A stretch of 64,000 bases of DNA from Planctomycetaceae bacterium (GCA_039680605.1 JBDKTA010000004.1:124001-188000); one strand, 5' to 3'; counted from the first letter of the stretch, positions 1-7,674 are shown. Numbers and translations are program-made. Notes: generated by a model not told the origin, from the letters alone.

Positions 1-2
1 CC

Positions 3-344
3 AAACTGGCTGGCACGCGCCGTCCGTTCGAAGGGACGCTGCACGGAGCGGTGACCTGGGGCGTGGCGACCCTGGCCAGCGCCCTGCTGCTGGGAACGCT
101 GGTCGGCGGCGCCTGGACGATGCTGGCTACGACGGAAGAGCCCGCTCTGCAGCGCGACGCCATGCCCGGAGTGACGGCTTCGCCTAATCTGCAGCAGTAT
201 CTTGGCCCCACCGCCGGGGCGGCATGGGGTCTGTTCTTTATGCTGCTTCTGGGCCTGGCTGCGGCCATCGTCGGCGGGATTGTCGGCTCGCGCCTGATAC
301 CCTACGACGCACCCGAGCCCACAACGAGGATGGGCCCAAGCTAA
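3..344 (+). CDS. C-terminal part of a small integral membrane protein (PhnA-like/YrzE-like)
   Basis: The reading frame is open from the left edge, so only the last 113 codons are present and the true start lies outside the window. A GTG at 51 is an internal codon rather than a convincing start, because in-frame coding-like residues precede it. Two hydrophobic stretches are visible (about residues 17-40 and 73-95 of the visible part), with a short polar tail. The segment LHGAVTWGVATL resembles a motif I associate with small bacterial membrane proteins annotated as PhnA-like; that assignment is from memory. A good intrinsic terminator follows at 372-402. The function is unknown, and the family call is tentative. 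Confidence 0.6.
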   Translation, partial: KLAGTRRPFEGTLHGAVTWGVATLASALLLGTLVGGAWTMLATTEEPALQRDAMPGVTASPNLQQYLGPTAGAAWGLFFMLLLGLAAAIVGGIVGSRLIPYDAPEPTTRMGPS

Positions 345-371
345 CGCCTTCTACGAACAGGCTGAACGAAC

Positions 372-402
372 GGGGGCGGCAGGATGATCCTGTCGCCCCT
401 TT
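372..402 (+). terminator. Intrinsic terminator of the partial membrane-protein gene
   Basis: A GC-rich stem GGGGCGGCAGGA (373-384) pairs with TCCTGTCGCCCC (388-399) around a TGA loop with one G-U pair, and is followed by TTT. It lies 28 bases after the stop at 344, so it separates the partial gene from the aminotransferase. Confidence 0.65.
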
Positions 403-406
403 CGCT

Positions 407-425
407 TATCCGGATATTTCACCGC
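407..425. repeat. Solo end of the CCGGATATTTCACCGC repeat family
   Basis: The string TATCCGGATATTTCACCGC recurs with small changes at 26264-26284, 35003-35021 and, inverted, at 17368-17387. In the fuller copies it forms the outer edge of the ACCGCAGAGATCGCAGAG element. Here only the edge is present, 140 bases upstream of the aminotransferase start. Confidence 0.6.
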
Positions 426-568
426 TGCCGATAGATCAACCCGCGGAGGTCGCCGCGGCGGATTTGAATTCCGAACCCAGGACCCATACCGCGCAGAAAA
501 GATTTACGCCGCCGTGCAAAAAAGGGACAATGGCGATCAGCGGCCCTTGGGCCGGTGGAGTTACAGAC

Positions 569-1867
569 ATGCGTAGAAATATCGTACATGGCGGCGCGGG
601 GTCCCTGGCGTATGCGATTCGCGAGATCGTCCAGATCGGCAACCGCTTCCAGAACCTGGGCGTGGATCTGACCTGGGAGAACATCGGCGACCCGGTGCAT
701 AAGGGCGAGAAGATCGAGCCCTGGATCCGCCAGATCCTGCACGACATCGTCGACCAGGACGCCTCGTGGGCGTACTGCGACACCGCCGGCGTCCCGGCGA
801 CGCGCGAGTTCCTGGCCGCCGAGGTCAACCTCCGCGGCGGCGCCAGGGTCACGCCCGACGACATCATCTTCTTCAACGGCATCGGCGACGCGGTGGCCAA
901 AGTCTACGGTTTCCTGCGCCGCGAGGCCCGCGTCATCGGGCCTACGCCGGCTTACAGCACGCACTCCTCCGCCGAGGGCGCCCACAGCGGCTACGAGCAC
1001 CTGACGTACGAGCTGGACCCCTACAACGGCTGGATGCCCGACCTGGACGACCTGCGCCTCAAGTGCAAGTACAACGACTCGATCGCGGCGATTCTGCTGA
1101 TCAACCCCGACAATCCCACCGGGGCCGTCTACCCCCGCGAGATGCTCGAGGGGATGGTCGCCATCGCCCGCGAGTTCGACCTGTTCCTGATCTGCGACGA
1201 GATCTACACGCACATCGTCTACAACGGGCACAGGACCCTGCACCTGTCCGAGGTCATCGGCGATGTCTGCGGGATCGTCATGCGGGGCATCAGCAAGGAA
1301 TATCCCTGGCCGGGCTCGCGCTGCGGGTGGATCGAGGTGCTCAACGGGTCGCGCGACCCGATGTTCCGCACGTATGTCAACTCGCTGCTGGCCAGCAAAC
1401 GCCTGGAGGTCTGCTCGACGACCGCCCCGCAGCTTTCGATTCCGCCGGTGATGGGCAACGGCCGCTACAAGGCCCACCTGGCCCGGCGGGCGGGCATCTT
1501 CGAGGCCCGCGCCCGCGAGGCGGCGGCGATCTTTCGAGACACCCCAGGCGTGCATGTGAACATGCCCAGCGGGGCGTTCTACATGACGGTGCTCTTCGAG
1601 AAGGGTGCGCTCAACAACCGCCAGAGGCTGGCGATCGAGAACCCGCAGATCCGCCAGATGGTCGAGCAGCAGGTCGCCGGGGCCGCCAACGACGCCCGCT
1701 TCGTCTACTACCTGCTGGGCGCCACGGGCATCTGCGTGGTGCCCCTGACGGGCTTCTACTGCAAGCGCGACGGGTTCCGCGTGACGCTGCTGGAATGCGA
1801 CGACGCCAAACGCGCCTGGACCTTCAAGACCATCGCCAACGCGATTGGCGAATATCTGGGTAGCTGA
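569..1867 (+). CDS. PLP-dependent aminotransferase, class I/II
   Basis: A 432-aa fold-type I aminotransferase. Typical landmarks run in order: a substrate-loop region with PTPAYSTHS near residue 130, the NPDNPTG motif near 185, ICDEIYTH near 208 (the aspartate that pairs with the PLP pyridine nitrogen), and RGISKEYPWPGSRCGW near 245, which carries the Schiff-base lysine and the phosphate-binding arginine. The start at 569 is chosen because GGTGGAG sits eight bases upstream. An in-frame ATG at 530 and frames open further upstream lack such a site. A strong hairpin terminator follows at 1886-1948. The amino-donor specificity cannot be read from sequence. It is probably monocistronic. Confidence 0.9.
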   Translation: MRRNIVHGGAGSLAYAIREIVQIGNRFQNLGVDLTWENIGDPVHKGEKIEPWIRQILHDIVDQDASWAYCDTAGVPATREFLAAEVNLRGGARVTPDDIIFFNGIGDAVAKVYGFLRREARVIGPTPAYSTHSSAEGAHSGYEHLTYELDPYNGWMPDLDDLRLKCKYNDSIAAILLINPDNPTGAVYPREMLEGMVAIAREFDLFLICDEIYTHIVYNGHRTLHLSEVIGDVCGIVMRGISKEYPWPGSRCGWIEVLNGSRDPMFRTYVNSLLASKRLEVCSTTAPQLSIPPVMGNGRYKAHLARRAGIFEARAREAAAIFRDTPGVHVNMPSGAFYMTVLFEKGALNNRQRLAIENPQIRQMVEQQVAGAANDARFVYYLLGATGICVVPLTGFYCKRDGFRVTLLECDDAKRAWTFKTIANAIGEYLGS

Positions 1868-1885
1868 GAATCGCGTTCCATCATG

Positions 1886-1948
1886 AAGACGCCAACCAGC
1901 AAGCTGGAATGATCGCCTGTCTTCCCGCTTGCGGGTTGGCGTCTTTTT
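1886..1948 (+). terminator. Long hairpin with T-tract after the aminotransferase gene
   Basis: AAGACGCCAACCAGCAAGC (1886-1904) pairs with GCTTGCGGGTTGGCGTCTT (1927-1945) with one mismatch over 19 pairs, followed by TTT. The 22-base loop is long for a terminator. The element sits immediately before the RAYT gene (1964), so it could instead be, or derive from, a REP-type palindrome used by that transposase. No other copy of this sequence was noticed in the window. Confidence 0.7.
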
Positions 1949-1963
1949 CTATGTAATCCGCGC

Positions 1964-2572
1964 ATGGTCATCGCCTCGCACATCATCATGACCGGGTACG
2001 GACACTGGTTACCCAACGACCCGCGCGGGAGTCTCTCAAGGGAACTGCGCGAAGTGAAGCTCGCTCCTCTGGGCGAAATTCATTTCGGTCGCAAAGCGAT
2101 ACAACCCACGCGCGAGCAGTTGCGGGCGTTCCACAAAGCTGCGAAAGAGCAACTGGAGCATCCGATCCTCTGGTTTGAGCAACCTCACCGCGCTGCCATC
2201 GCCCAAGCGATCGCGCAGGTTGTTCAGGAAGATCGCCTCACCTGCTACGCCTGCGCCATCCTCCCCAATCACGTCCATCTGCTCATCCGCCGCCACCGCC
2301 AGACGCCCCAAGTCACCCTGCATCGACTGCGAACACTTTCTCGAGAACTGCTGCGCACGCGAGAACTTTGTCCCCACGAGCACCCCATCTGGAGCGCCGA
2401 CGCCTTCACCCTCTATAAGGACAGCATTCAGCAGATGCGGACGTGCATCGCCTATATTGATGGCAACCCTCCCAAACACCGGTTGCCCCCGCAGCGATGG
2501 GATTTCGCGGTGCCATATGACAACTGGCCTTTCCATAAGCTCAATTCCTCAGGCATCGCGGATGAAACCTGA
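1964..2572 (+). CDS. REP-associated tyrosine transposase (RAYT; IS200/IS605 Y1 family)
   Basis: A 202-aa HUH single-strand transposase. The early block GYGHWLPNDPRGS (11-23) is typical of RAYT-like Y1 proteins. The metal-binding HUH motif is HVH at 103-105 in LPNHVHLL, and the likely catalytic tyrosine is Y164 in AYIDGNPPKH. The gene is intact. Its GC content is visibly lower than that of its neighbours, consistent with transfer. There are no flanking IS ends, as expected for RAYTs, which are domesticated and act on palindromic REP/BIME elements elsewhere in the genome. Many such palindromes occur in this window (see repeats). No strong ribosome site is visible, so the start rests on homology-like N-terminal residues. 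A small palindrome with T-rich tail (2574-2589) follows. Confidence 0.85.
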   Translation: MVIASHIIMTGYGHWLPNDPRGSLSRELREVKLAPLGEIHFGRKAIQPTREQLRAFHKAAKEQLEHPILWFEQPHRAAIAQAIAQVVQEDRLTCYACAILPNHVHLLIRRHRQTPQVTLHRLRTLSRELLRTRELCPHEHPIWSADAFTLYKDSIQQMRTCIAYIDGNPPKHRLPPQRWDFAVPYDNWPFHKLNSSGIADET

Positions 2573-2642
2573 CAAAGGAATTTCCTTTTGTTTCGCCCCT
2601 CATTTCGGGCAAACTTTCACCTCCTGACAGAAGGAGCCTGCT

Positions 2643-3704
2643 ATGTCGTTCAAAGACGGATGGGCGGCGGTGCATCTGGAGATGCCTCGACGCGTGCCGC
2701 GGACGGAATATTCGCTCGAAGGGCACTGGGAGTATCTCTCGGCGCTGACGGGCAAGACCATCACCATCGACTCGCCCGGCGAGGTCAAGTGGGCCGCGGC
2801 CCAGGAACTCTGGCGCAAGTGGAACTTCGACTTCTATTGGGGCACCATCATCGGCGGGCAGTACTTCGGCAAGTGGCAGACCGACATGGGCCACGCGGTC
2901 TACGCGGCCGGCGGTGTGGATTACCGCTCCATCGGCGGCTGTCCGTTCAAGACGCCCGAGGAGGCGTTGGCGCTGGACCCCGAGAGCATGTTCACCGCGC
3001 CCAACCACGCTGAGCTGGTCAAAAACTTCACTGATAGCTGGCAGAACACGCGCAAGAACCCGGCGATGGACGGCGTGCCCTCGACCGGCATCTACACCAC
3101 GTGCATCTCCGGGCTGATCGCGATCTTCGGGTGGGACATGCTGCTGCTGGCGGCAGGGACCGACCCGCAGGCCTTTGGCGAGATGACCAATCGCTACTGC
3201 CGCTGGATGCAGCGGTGCTTCAACGCCCTGGCCGAGGCCGACGCGCCGGTTGTGATGATCCACGACGACATGGTCTGGACGGCCGGGGCGTTCATCCACC
3301 CCGACTGGTATCGCAAGTACGTCTTCCCCAACTTCAAGAAGTACTTCGCCCCGCTCAAAGACAGCGGCAAGAAGATCACCTTCACCGCCGACGGCAACTA
3401 CACCGAGTTCATCGACGACCTGGTCGACGCCGGCGTGGACGGCTTTGTGCTCGAGCCCATGACCGACATGGCGTACATCGCCGAGAAGTACGGCCGCACG
3501 CATTACTTCATCGGCAACGCCGACACGCGGATCCTGCTGCACAACGACAAGAAAGCCATCCGCGCCGAAGTCGAGCGCTGCATGGCCATCGGCAAGAAAT
3601 GCCCGGGCTTCTTCATGGCCGTGGGCAACCACATCCCCCCGAACACGCCGGTAGACGCGGTGATCTATTACAACGAGGTGTACGAGGAACTCGCCAAGCG
3701 GTAA
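2643..3704 (+). CDS. Uroporphyrinogen-decarboxylase (URO-D) family protein, MtaA/CmuA-like branch
   Basis: A 353-aa (beta/alpha)8 URO-D-type protein with AGGAG seven bases before the ATG. In planctomycetes such proteins are more often corrinoid-dependent methyltransferase relatives than heme enzymes (family knowledge). Visible conserved parts are the IHDDMVW block near residue 200 and the C-terminal GNADTRILL and AVGNHIPPNTP blocks. Where many MtaA-like proteins read HSCGNV, this one reads TADGNYTEF, so the usual His/Cys metal ligands are replaced and methyl transfer by the standard zinc mechanism is doubtful. It lies alone between the RAYT gene and convergent rpsT. A second paralogue at 30764 keeps HSCGR. 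Confidence 0.8.
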   Translation: MSFKDGWAAVHLEMPRRVPRTEYSLEGHWEYLSALTGKTITIDSPGEVKWAAAQELWRKWNFDFYWGTIIGGQYFGKWQTDMGHAVYAAGGVDYRSIGGCPFKTPEEALALDPESMFTAPNHAELVKNFTDSWQNTRKNPAMDGVPSTGIYTTCISGLIAIFGWDMLLLAAGTDPQAFGEMTNRYCRWMQRCFNALAEADAPVVMIHDDMVWTAGAFIHPDWYRKYVFPNFKKYFAPLKDSGKKITFTADGNYTEFIDDLVDAGVDGFVLEPMTDMAYIAEKYGRTHYFIGNADTRILLHNDKKAIRAEVERCMAIGKKCPGFFMAVGNHIPPNTPVDAVIYYNEVYEELAKR

Positions 3705-3739
3705 CCGCCTGGGTCCACAGCGCGTGTCGCAGGCACTCC

Positions 3740-3779
3740 AAAAAAAACCTCGATCCTCGGGGCGAGCCGAGGATCGAGG
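3740..3779 (-). terminator. Intrinsic terminator of rpsT
   Basis: CCTCGATCCTCGG (3748-3760) pairs perfectly with CCGAGGATCGAGG (3767-3779). On the minus strand the stem is followed by a run of eight T (3740-3747 read in reverse), so it terminates rpsT transcription. It may also stop readthrough from the convergent URO-D gene. Confidence 0.9.
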
Positions 3780-3803
3780 ATCTGCTATTGCGGAATTCGT
3801 TTT

Positions 3804-4073
3804 TTACTTCTTGGCGGCCGCGGCGACTTGCTTGGCCAGACGGCTCTTGCGTCGGGCGGCGGTATTTTTGTGGATGGTGCCCTTGGCGGCGATTTTGTCG
3901 AGGCGCTTGTAGACGACCTTGAGGTCAGCGGCGGCCTGGTCGGCCTTGCCCGCGTCGATCGAGGCTTCGAGCTGGCGGACGGAGTCCTTGATCTGGTTCT
4001 TGCGCCAGCGGTTGCGCATGTTCTGCTTGACGTTCTGTCGGATGCGTTTCTTTGATGAGGGTCTGTTGGCCAC
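3804..4073 (-). CDS. rpsT: 30S ribosomal protein S20
   Basis: An 89-aa, very basic protein of normal S20 length. It opens with MANRPSSKKRIRQN and has the expected helical hairpin rich in Lys/Arg/Ala, ending VAAAAKK. S20 binds 16S rRNA early in assembly of the small subunit. The start has GGGAG at the correct distance. A TATAAT at 4131-4136 on this strand serves as -10, and the gene ends in a textbook terminator at 3740-3779, so it is a single-gene unit. Confidence 0.97.
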   Translation of the reverse strand: MANRPSSKKRIRQNVKQNMRNRWRKNQIKDSVRQLEASIDAGKADQAAADLKVVYKRLDKIAAKGTIHKNTAARRKSRLAKQVAAAAKK

Positions 4074-4130
4074 GTCATACTCCCGGGCCCGCAGGCCCGC
4101 ACGTTTCAGTTAACCGTTCGAAGATCGGGG

Positions 4131-4159
4131 ATTATACAGCACCGGTCGCCGGACACAAG
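4131..4159 (-). promoter_or_regulatory. Promoter of rpsT
   Basis: A perfect TATAAT lies on the minus strand at 4136-4131, with a TTG-containing -35-like hexamer about 16 bases upstream. The expected transcript start gives a leader of about 50 bases. Confidence 0.65.
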
Positions 4160-4170
4160 CAAAAATACGC

Positions 4171-4202
4171 TTCTTCCTGCGACCTCGGCGTCCTCAGCGG
4201 CT
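4171..4202. repeat. Half copy of the CTCTGCGACCTC repeat family
   Basis: The segment TTCCTGCGACCTCGGCGTCC continues into TCAGCGGCTC and closely matches the last 35 bases of the window (63962-63998). It lies just past the 3' end of the TPR gene, and no inverted partner was seen nearby. Confidence 0.5.
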
Positions 4203-4210
4203 CCAATCGT

Positions 4211-5593
4211 TTATTCCGTTCCGAGTTTCTTTCGCACGTTGTCGAGGCGCTGGCGCACGTCGCGGTAGTTGTAGTCGAGCTGGGCTACCTGCGAGAACTG
4301 GTCTTCCGCTTCCTTGAAGCTGCCCATGTCGACCAGAACGTTTCCGAGGTTGAACCGCAGTTCCTTGCTCTTGTCTTCGCTGACGTCGCCTTCCAGAGCC
4401 TTGGCGTAGGTCTCGGCGGCTTCTCGGAGCATGCCTTTGCGGTGGAACGCCTGGCCGAGTTGGCTCAGGGCTCCCAGGCGGCGGCGCGGGTTGCGCTGGG
4501 CCTGCTGGAAGGACCCGATGGCCTCGTCGTAGCGCCCGGCGAGGAACTGGCGTCGGCCCAGTTCGAACTTGATGTCCAGATCGGTGGGATAGTTGGTGGC
4601 GCGCTCGGCGTATTCCTCGAGTTCGAAGGCCAGTTGGCGTTTGAGCTGGGCGGCGGCGCCTTCCTTGTCGCCCTTGGCCATCAGTTCGCGCCAGCGGCGG
4701 GTCATCTGCTTGATGCGCACCTCGCCGATGCGCAGCTTGAACTGGTAGGCGCCGATCTGGTGGTGGGCCTGCGTGAGGATGTCGACGGCCTGGTTCTCAT
4801 GTTCTTCGTCTTCGATCTTCAGCAGCGCGTCGACGACGGCATTGACCTTGCCCGGCACGGTGGGCGCCTGGTGGTACTCGGTCTTGGCCCGCTCGATCTG
4901 CTGGAGCAGGAACGCGCGGTCCTTGACCATCGAGTCGTCCTGCGCCAGGCGCGTCTGCTCGGCCATATCGGCCACGGTATCGGTGAATTTGTGTCCGTCT
5001 TCCACGAACTTGCCTTGCCGGATGGCAAACTCGCCGGCGGTGTCCGAGAGCAGCTTGGCGATCTCGCCGTCGGCAGGATCGATCCGCTTGGCGTGGTCCA
5101 GTGCCTGCAGGGCCGTACCGTAATCGCCCAGTTCCTTCAGGGCCTTGCCCAGTTGTATCAGCGTGCGCTTGCTGGGCTTGTCAACCTGGCGCATCGCCAC
5201 GAGCATGATGTTGCACATCCAGCGCACCACGTCGTTGAGCGACATCGCCTGCGCGGCCTTGAGCACCTGCTCCATGTAGACCATCGAGCCGGGGTCTTTG
5301 CCCAGCAGCCACTCGGCGTTGATGAGCGTCTCGAGCGGGTCCTTCACCGGACGGTGCTTGAGCTGGTCCATCATGCCCGCGGCCTTGCCGCCGGCGGCCT
5401 TGCGCTTCACCGCCGTCAGGCGCAGCGGCTCATGCCCGCGTTCGACGTTGGCCGGTTCGCGCCGGATGCCTTCGAGGTACATCTCCAGGGCGAAGTCCCA
5501 GTTGCCGGTTTCGGCGACCTGGTCGGCGCGGTCAAAAAACGCCTTGCCCTTGATCGTCGGCCGCGGAGTATTGTTTTGTGGTGTGCTGCTCAT
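4211..5593 (-). CDS. Tetratricopeptide-repeat protein
   Basis: A 460-aa soluble TPR protein with no signal peptide. TPR-like helix pairs are visible at about 18-50, 145-180 (LGKALKELGDYGTALQALDHA) and, most clearly, in the C-terminal third (LGRRQFLAGRYDEAIGSFQ, LGQAFHRKGMLREAAETYAKA, LGNVLVDMGSFKEAEDQF). A charged, coiled-coil-like middle (about 230-330) separates them. TPRs are protein-docking scaffolds, and no partner can be named. It lies 22 bases downstream of rsmA on the same strand, so it is probably cotranscribed with miaA-rsmA. No clear ribosome site precedes the ATG. Confidence 0.85.
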   Translation of the reverse strand: MSSTPQNNTPRPTIKGKAFFDRADQVAETGNWDFALEMYLEGIRREPANVERGHEPLRLTAVKRKAAGGKAAGMMDQLKHRPVKDPLETLINAEWLLGKDPGSMVYMEQVLKAAQAMSLNDVVRWMCNIMLVAMRQVDKPSKRTLIQLGKALKELGDYGTALQALDHAKRIDPADGEIAKLLSDTAGEFAIRQGKFVEDGHKFTDTVADMAEQTRLAQDDSMVKDRAFLLQQIERAKTEYHQAPTVPGKVNAVVDALLKIEDEEHENQAVDILTQAHHQIGAYQFKLRIGEVRIKQMTRRWRELMAKGDKEGAAAQLKRQLAFELEEYAERATNYPTDLDIKFELGRRQFLAGRYDEAIGSFQQAQRNPRRRLGALSQLGQAFHRKGMLREAAETYAKALEGDVSEDKSKELRFNLGNVLVDMGSFKEAEDQFSQVAQLDYNYRDVRQRLDNVRKKLGTE

Positions 5594-5614
5594 GTTCGGG
5601 AGGTACCCTGAATA

Positions 5615-6637
5615 TTACGTCGCAGGAGGCCCCGACGCAAGGGCATTCGCCATCGCCAGCACCTGTTGCGGCGAGAGGTCCTGCGGACGGTCCGCCGCCC
5701 GGGCGCCGGCCGCTTCGAGCGCAGCGAGATTCATCCCGCTCTTGCGCAGGATGGTCCCGATCTGTTTTCGGCGATGGCCAAAAAGCGTCGAGAGCAAATC
5801 CTGCAGCAGGTCCAGGTTGGCGACTGCGGCGCCCCCCGCGGCGTCAACGTCGATCCGCATCATGCGGCTGTACACGTTCGGCGCCGGCCAAAATGCCGTC
5901 GGCGGCAGGACCGGCCCCAGCATGCATCGCCCCAGCAGCGCCACGAGGATGCTGACGGGCCCATACTCGCTGGAACCGACGGCGGCCGTGAACCGCTCGG
6001 CCACCTCCCGCTGCACGGTAAACGTCAACCGCTCGAACACCGTAGCATGGGCATCTTGCCCATGAGTCGCATGGGCGTCTCGCCCATGCTCCCCCTCTTG
6101 TGGCATGGGCGTCTCGCCCATGCTCCCGGTGGCATGGTCGCCCCGCCCATGCTCCCCGTCGTCCCCATCCTTCAAGACCAGCGGTGAGACGCCCGTGCTA
6201 CGGCGCATCGCGTGCCAAGACTCGATCAGGCACTGCGCCACCAGCGGCGTGGCAATGTTGTACGGCAGATTGGCCACCAGGTGCGCTGCGCCGCCGAGGC
6301 GTTGCATGATCGCGGGATTGATCTGGTGCTTGCCCGACAGGGCGTCGGCATGCAGCAGCGTGACGTTGCCCAACCGCGCCAGGCGCGGCCAGAGCATCCG
6401 GTAAAGTCCGGCGTCGATTTCGACGGCCACGACGGCCGCGGCGCGGGCGGCGAGTTCTTCGGTCAGCGCGCCGGTTCCGGGCCCCACCTCGAGCACGGTC
6501 GCTCCGGGCGGCACGTCGGCCAGTTCCAGCAGGAGGCGCATGAGGTTCTGATCGATCAGGAAGTTCTGACCGAACTTGCGATTGGGCGCCAGTCCCGCCT
6601 CGTCGAGCATCGCCCGGATTTCCGTGAGCGTTTGCAT
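5615..6637 (-). CDS. rsmA: 16S rRNA (adenine1518/1519-N6)-dimethyltransferase RsmA with an in-frame repeat insertion
   Basis: RsmA (KsgA) dimethylates two adjacent adenines near the 3' end of 16S rRNA during small-subunit maturation. The window protein has FGQNFLIDQ near residue 23, the SAM motif VLEVGPGTGALTE near 50 and the catalytic NLPYN near 122, and continues through VQREVAERF to the C-terminal domain. It is 340 aa, about 55-70 longer than usual. The extra length is a block at about residues 145-198 encoded entirely by palindromic repeats at 6043-6202 (motifs SMGETPMP and HGRDAHATHG). The block stays in frame and falls between the NLPYN segment and the strand that follows, so the core fold can remain intact. 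The start has no visible ribosome site. Confidence 0.95.
   Translation of the reverse strand: MQTLTEIRAMLDEAGLAPNRKFGQNFLIDQNLMRLLLELADVPPGATVLEVGPGTGALTEELAARAAAVVAVEIDAGLYRMLWPRLARLGNVTLLHADALSGKHQINPAIMQRLGGAAHLVANLPYNIATPLVAQCLIESWHAMRRSTGVSPLVLKDGDDGEHGRGDHATGSMGETPMPQEGEHGRDAHATHGQDAHATVFERLTFTVQREVAERFTAAVGSSEYGPVSILVALLGRCMLGPVLPPTAFWPAPNVYSRMMRIDVDAAGGAAVANLDLLQDLLSTLFGHRRKQIGTILRKSGMNLAALEAAGARAADRPQDLSPQQVLAMANALASGPPAT
6043..6202. repeat. Cluster of ATGGGC-type palindromes inside rsmA
   Basis: Four hairpin units of the form CATGGGC-(5-7 nt)-GCCCATG lie at about 6045-6063, 6070-6088, 6103-6121 and 6132-6151, plus a partial CACGGGCGTCTCACC unit (inverted) at 6184-6202. The first is preceded by GTAG; three others are followed by CTCC, which reads GGAG on the opposite strand. 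Spacing is irregular and all units are self-complementary, unlike CRISPR. The same unit occurs at 10823-10845 and 38975-39132. Confidence 0.85.
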
Positions 6638-6717
6638 GGCGATGAATCTTAACCGCTACTTGCGCGGCGCGAAGGTGCGTTTATCGAGAACCGCGTTGGC
6701 ATATCGTTCTCTGCCAT

Positions 6718-6752
6718 CTAATCCGAAATCTGAAATCCGTTATCCGCAATCA
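6718..6752. repeat. AATCCGAAAT repeat forming the 3' end of miaA
   Basis: The stretch CTAATCCGAAATCTGAAATC continues to CCGTTATCCGCAATC. It belongs to the AT-rich family seen at 25039-25180 and 37368-37543. It supplies the last ten or so codons and the stop of miaA. Confidence 0.65.
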
Positions 6753-7674
6753 CCAACACCCGCTCGGCCAGATGCTCGGGCGTTTCGTCGGGTGCGGCGT
6801 CGAGCCATTGGACGGCGGCCCAGCGGCGGTGCCAGGTTCGCTGTTTCTTGGCCAGGCGGCGGGTGTTGATCTTGATCTGTTCGGCCGCCTCTTCGAGGGT
6901 GCAGCGCCCTTGGAGGTGCTCGATCATTTCGGCGTATCCGACGGCCTGGGCGGCTTGCATGCTCAGGCCGGGCGGTTCGGCGAGCAACGCGGCGACCTCG
7001 TCGCGCAGGCCCGCTTCGATCATGAGTTTTGCCCGCAGGTTGATCCGGCGGGCCTGGTCGGCCTTGTCGCGCCGCAGACCGATGAACGTGCAGTCGTACC
7101 GCCCCGCCGCGCCGGGGGCGTCCCACTGTTCCTGATGGGCGCTGATGGGCTTGCCCGTCACGCGAAAAACTTCCAGCGCCCGCACGATGCGACGCTGGTC
7201 GTTGGGATGAATGCGCCGCGCCGCCTCCGGGTCCGCCGCCGCCAGCTCGGCGTGCAAGGCCGCCAACCCCTCTGCCGAGGCGCGGGCCAGCAGTTGCTCC
7301 CGCACCGCCGCGTCGGCCGAAGCGCCCTCGAAAAGCCCCTCCGACAGGGCCTTGATATACAGGCTCGTGCCGCCTACGGCGAGAATCGGCCGGTCCGCGG
7401 CGGCGATCTGCGCCACGGCCGCATCGGCATGAGCGAGGTACTGCGCGACCGAGAAGCCCTCGCTGGGTTCGACCAGGTCGATGCAGTGGTGCGGGATCTC
7501 CGCCCGCACGGCGGCCGAAGGTTTGGCCGTACCGATATCCATGCGGCGGTAGACTTTCATCGAGTCGACGCTGATGATGTGCGCCCCCGTCCGGCGCGCG
7601 AGCTGGCGCCCCAGCGATCCCTTGCCGCTGGCGGTGCAGCCAAGAATAAACGTAATCCTCGGTCGGGGCATCAT
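6718..7674 (-). CDS. miaA: tRNA dimethylallyltransferase (MiaA)
   Basis: MiaA transfers a dimethylallyl group from DMAPP to A37 of tRNAs that read UNN codons. Landmarks are the P-loop GCTASGKG near residue 14 (Cys where Pro is usual), the DSMKVYRRMDIGTAKP block near 36, IPHHCIDLVEP near 60, and AVGGTSLYIKAL near 100. I place the start at ATG 7674, nine bases after GGAG, rather than the upstream TTG at 7689, giving 318 aa. The last residues (IADNGFQISD) and the stop are written by a copy of the AATCCGAAAT repeat at 6718-6752. It begins a leftward group with rsmA and the TPR gene. Confidence 0.95.
   Translation of the reverse strand: MMPRPRITFILGCTASGKGSLGRQLARRTGAHIISVDSMKVYRRMDIGTAKPSAAVRAEIPHHCIDLVEPSEGFSVAQYLAHADAAVAQIAAADRPILAVGGTSLYIKALSEGLFEGASADAAVREQLLARASAEGLAALHAELAAADPEAARRIHPNDQRRIVRALEVFRVTGKPISAHQEQWDAPGAAGRYDCTFIGLRRDKADQARRINLRAKLMIEAGLRDEVAALLAEPPGLSMQAAQAVGYAEMIEHLQGRCTLEEAAEQIKINTRRLAKKQRTWHRRWAAVQWLDAAPDETPEHLAERVLVIADNGFQISD

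Noticed and set aside
224-568. N-terminal extension of the aminotransferase from a frame open upstream
   Set aside because: The extension crosses a terminator hairpin and a repeat edge and has no protein-like character. The ATG at 569 has a good ribosome site.
1886-1948. Left end of an insertion sequence carrying the transposase at 1964
   Set aside because: Only one copy of this hairpin is seen and no matching right end follows 2572. A terminator with T-run explains it, although a REP origin remains possible.
4052-5611. Plus-strand open frame opposite the TPR gene
   Set aside because: The minus-strand product has clear TPR motifs. The plus-strand frame runs through the rpsT promoter and has no recognisable features.
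6043-6202. Possible CRISPR array in rsmA
   Set aside because: The units are full palindromes with variable length and spacing, have no unique spacers of fixed size, and there are no cas genes in the window. They are translated within rsmA.
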